Positions 33,991-35,804 of a DNA stretch of 35,804 bases are shown here, piece after piece. Source of the stretch: Syntrophobacterales bacterium. Its GTDB lineage: Bacteria > Desulfobacterota > Syntrophobacteria > Syntrophobacterales > Thermodesulforhabdaceae. The notes under the pieces are model-generated. The model saw only the letters and a program-made list of their open reading frames with translations. It made no database searches and had not been told where the DNA came from. The translations under genes and the position numbers were made by a program. Numbering within the stretch: position 1 is the stretch's first letter; every line of letters begins with the position of its first letter. Where the stretch lies: NCBI GenBank assembly GCA_026992355.1, contig JALXAE010000295.1, positions 1-35,804 of the forward strand, given 5' to 3'.

Positions 33991-35178
33991 TTATTTGCTG
34001 CAATTCTCAAGAGCCTCGAGCGCCGGCAACTTCTTCCCTTCGAGCAGTTTCAAGAAGGCACCGCCTCCCGTGGAAATGTAAGAGACTTTATCTTCAACTC
34101 CGGCGTGTTTCAAAGCAGCCGCAGTGTCCCCACCGCCCACCACCGTAAGTGAATCAAGATTCGCCAGGCACCTTGCTATCCCGACGGTGCCGCGATCAAA
34201 CGGACTGGTCTCAAAGGCTCCAAGTGGCCCATTCCAGATAATCGTAGCACATTCTTTAAGCTCATCCGAGTACTTTTCAACAGTTCCGGGACCCACATCC
34301 ACGATCTGCCATTCTTCCGGTACATTGTGAATGTCTACCTCTTTACATTCGGCACCCGTCTCCAGCCGTCGGGCAACGACCACATCCGTGGGCAAAAACA
34401 GGGAAACACCCCTTTTCTCAGCTTCCCTGATCAGTTTGCCGGCGGTATCGACCATATCTTCTTCAACCAGAGACTTACCCACGTTGTATCCCTGGCTGAC
34501 CAGAAACGTATTTGCCATGGCTCCACCAACAAAAAGCTTGTCAACTTTTTGAATCAAATTCTGCAACGCTCCCAGCTTGCTCGAAATCTTGACGCCTCCC
34601 ACGATAACACCCAGTGGATGCCTGGGAGATTCGAGGGCCTTTTCGTAGTAATGAAGCTCATTTTTTATGAGAAACCCCGCGCCACATTCCTCCACAAAAT
34701 CGGTAATGGCGTAAACGGACGCATTTTTTCTATGACAGACAGCGAAAGCATCATTTATGTACACATCTTCCAGTGCGGCCAGTTTCCTGGCAAATTCAGG
34801 CTCATTGTCCGTTTCTTCTTTATGGAAACGCAAATTTTCCAGCATAATAACGTCTCCGGGTTTCATGGCCGCCACCATTCTGGCAACTTCGGGACCAATA
34901 CAATCTGGAGCAAGCTTAACGTCTTTTTTTAACAATTCTTCCAATCTTCTTGCCACGGGTTTCATGCTGAACTTCGGGTTTCTCTGCCCTTTGGGTCTGC
35001 CGAGGTGCGATGCCAGTATCACGGACGCTCCTTTTTGAAGAGCGAACTCGATTGTGGGCAACGCAGCCCTGATCCTGTTATCGTCGGTAATATTTTGATC
35101 CTCATCCAGGGGTACGTTGAAATCCACCCTGATAAACAGCCTTTTCCCCGAAACATCAATTTCGTCTATATATCGCAT
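33991..35178 (-). CDS. pgk: Phosphoglycerate kinase
   Basis: RLFIRVDFNVPLDE, ILASHLGRPKG, MLENLRFHKEE, WNGPLGAFE, VVGGGDTAAAL, ISTGGGAFLKLLEGK. Confidence 0.97.
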   Translation of the reverse strand: MRYIDEIDVSGKRLFIRVDFNVPLDEDQNITDDNRIRAALPTIEFALQKGASVILASHLGRPKGQRNPKFSMKPVARRLEELLKKDVKLAPDCIGPEVARMVAAMKPGDVIMLENLRFHKEETDNEPEFARKLAALEDVYINDAFAVCHRKNASVYAITDFVEECGAGFLIKNELHYYEKALESPRHPLGVIVGGVKISSKLGALQNLIQKVDKLFVGGAMANTFLVSQGYNVGKSLVEEDMVDTAGKLIREAEKRGVSLFLPTDVVVARRLETGAECKEVDIHNVPEEWQIVDVGPGTVEKYSDELKECATIIWNGPLGAFETSPFDRGTVGIARCLANLDSLTVVGGGDTAAALKHAGVEDKVSYISTGGGAFLKLLEGKKLPALEALENCSK

Positions 35179-35479
35179 AGCACTCCCTCCCTTAAACCTC
35201 AGATAAACGCTTTACCTCTGCCTGCCTTTTTAAACTACCCTCGCCACCCACCGAACCTGTGTGGCACGAATCTGGCAAGTCCTTCTTAAAGGCAACCGGA
35301 AAAAACGAACATCGATGCGGAAAATTCCTGTGCCCCCGAGTGTTCAAAAAGACCCGGCAGCGAATTCTTCTGATCCGGACCTGCAAGGAGCAGGTCTCGG
35401 AAACGTTCCATGATCAGAATTATGGCTCTCGCTTTCGCGAACGAGCCTACAGCCCCGCTCGCTTAACATCCGGGAAAGG

Positions 35480-35508
35480 TTGCAGGGTACTAATGCTTTC
35501 CACCCTGC
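35480..35508 (-). terminator. Putative hairpin downstream of gap
   Basis: GCAGGGT ... ACCCTGC just after the gap stop; no clear U-tract. Confidence 0.4.
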
Positions 35509-35509
35509 A

Positions 35510-35804
35510 TCAAAAATGCTTGGCCATCAACAGCGCAAGGTCCGCGAGCCTGTTAGAATAACCGTACTCGTTATCGTACCAGGAAAGTACTTTTACCAGC
35601 CTTTTATCGACAACGGAAGTCAATGCGGCATCAACAATCGACGAATACGGACTGTGATTATAATCAACGGAAACGAGAGGTTCTGTGGAATAGTAAAGGA
35701 TTCCCTTGAGGCGTGTTTCAGAAGCTTCTTTCAAGGCAGCGTTAATTTCCTCTTCGGTAACATCCTTGTCCACCTGGCAAACGAAATCCACCAGGGATAC
35801 GTTC
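35510..35804 (-). CDS. gap: Glyceraldehyde-3-phosphate dehydrogenase, C-terminal part (continues beyond window end)
   Basis: VSLVDFVCQVDKDVTEEEINAALKEA...GILYYSTEPLVSVDYNHSPYSSIVDA...VKVLSWYDNEYGYSNRLADLALL. Confidence 0.97.
   Translation of the reverse strand, partial: NVSLVDFVCQVDKDVTEEEINAALKEASETRLKGILYYSTEPLVSVDYNHSPYSSIVDAALTSVVDKRLVKVLSWYDNEYGYSNRLADLALLMAKHF

Noticed and set aside
34327-34932. 201-aa plus-strand ORF
   Set aside because: Antisense to pgk, an unambiguous gene.
35189-35509. ORFs in the pgk-gap intergenic region (e.g. 35259-35561 +)
   Set aside because: No recognisable domain and overlap with gap; treated as intergenic sequence.

Overview
The window reads as a mosaic integrated element plus its chromosomal flank. 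(a) 1-~435: end of an IS21-family insertion (istA N-terminus) that interrupts hsdS. (b) ~422-19969: a defense-island-like block with a truncated type I R-M locus (hsdM plus partial hsdS), a PD-(D/E)XK-like protein, a SIR2 + predicted catalytically inactive Argonaute pair, a solo OLD-type ATPase/TOPRIM nuclease, an archaeal-looking tyrosine recombinase with a small-gene cluster, and a translationally coupled SNF2-type helicase + sacsin/Hsp90-like ATPase pair. (c) ~19985-31271: a plasmid- or conjugation-like backbone with Orc1/Cdc6, a Cas4-like nuclease split over two overlapping ORFs with membrane segments, two HerA/VirB4/TraG-like ATPases that both end in a similar nuclease-like tail, coiled-coil proteins, a SorC-like regulator and Cys-rich small proteins. 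(d) 31314-32510: a tyrosine integrase next to a tRNA-Leu(GAG) gene, followed by a bacterial housekeeping cluster (secG-tpiA-pgk-gap). The most notable points are the Orc1/Cdc6 element with archaeal-like promoters abutting a bacterial chromosome at a tRNA, the Ago/SIR2/PD-(D/E)XK cluster, the helicase/sacsin-ATPase pair, the split membrane Cas4-like nuclease, and the duplicated coiled-coil + ATPase-nuclease module. All family calls were made by eye from motifs; no database search was run.
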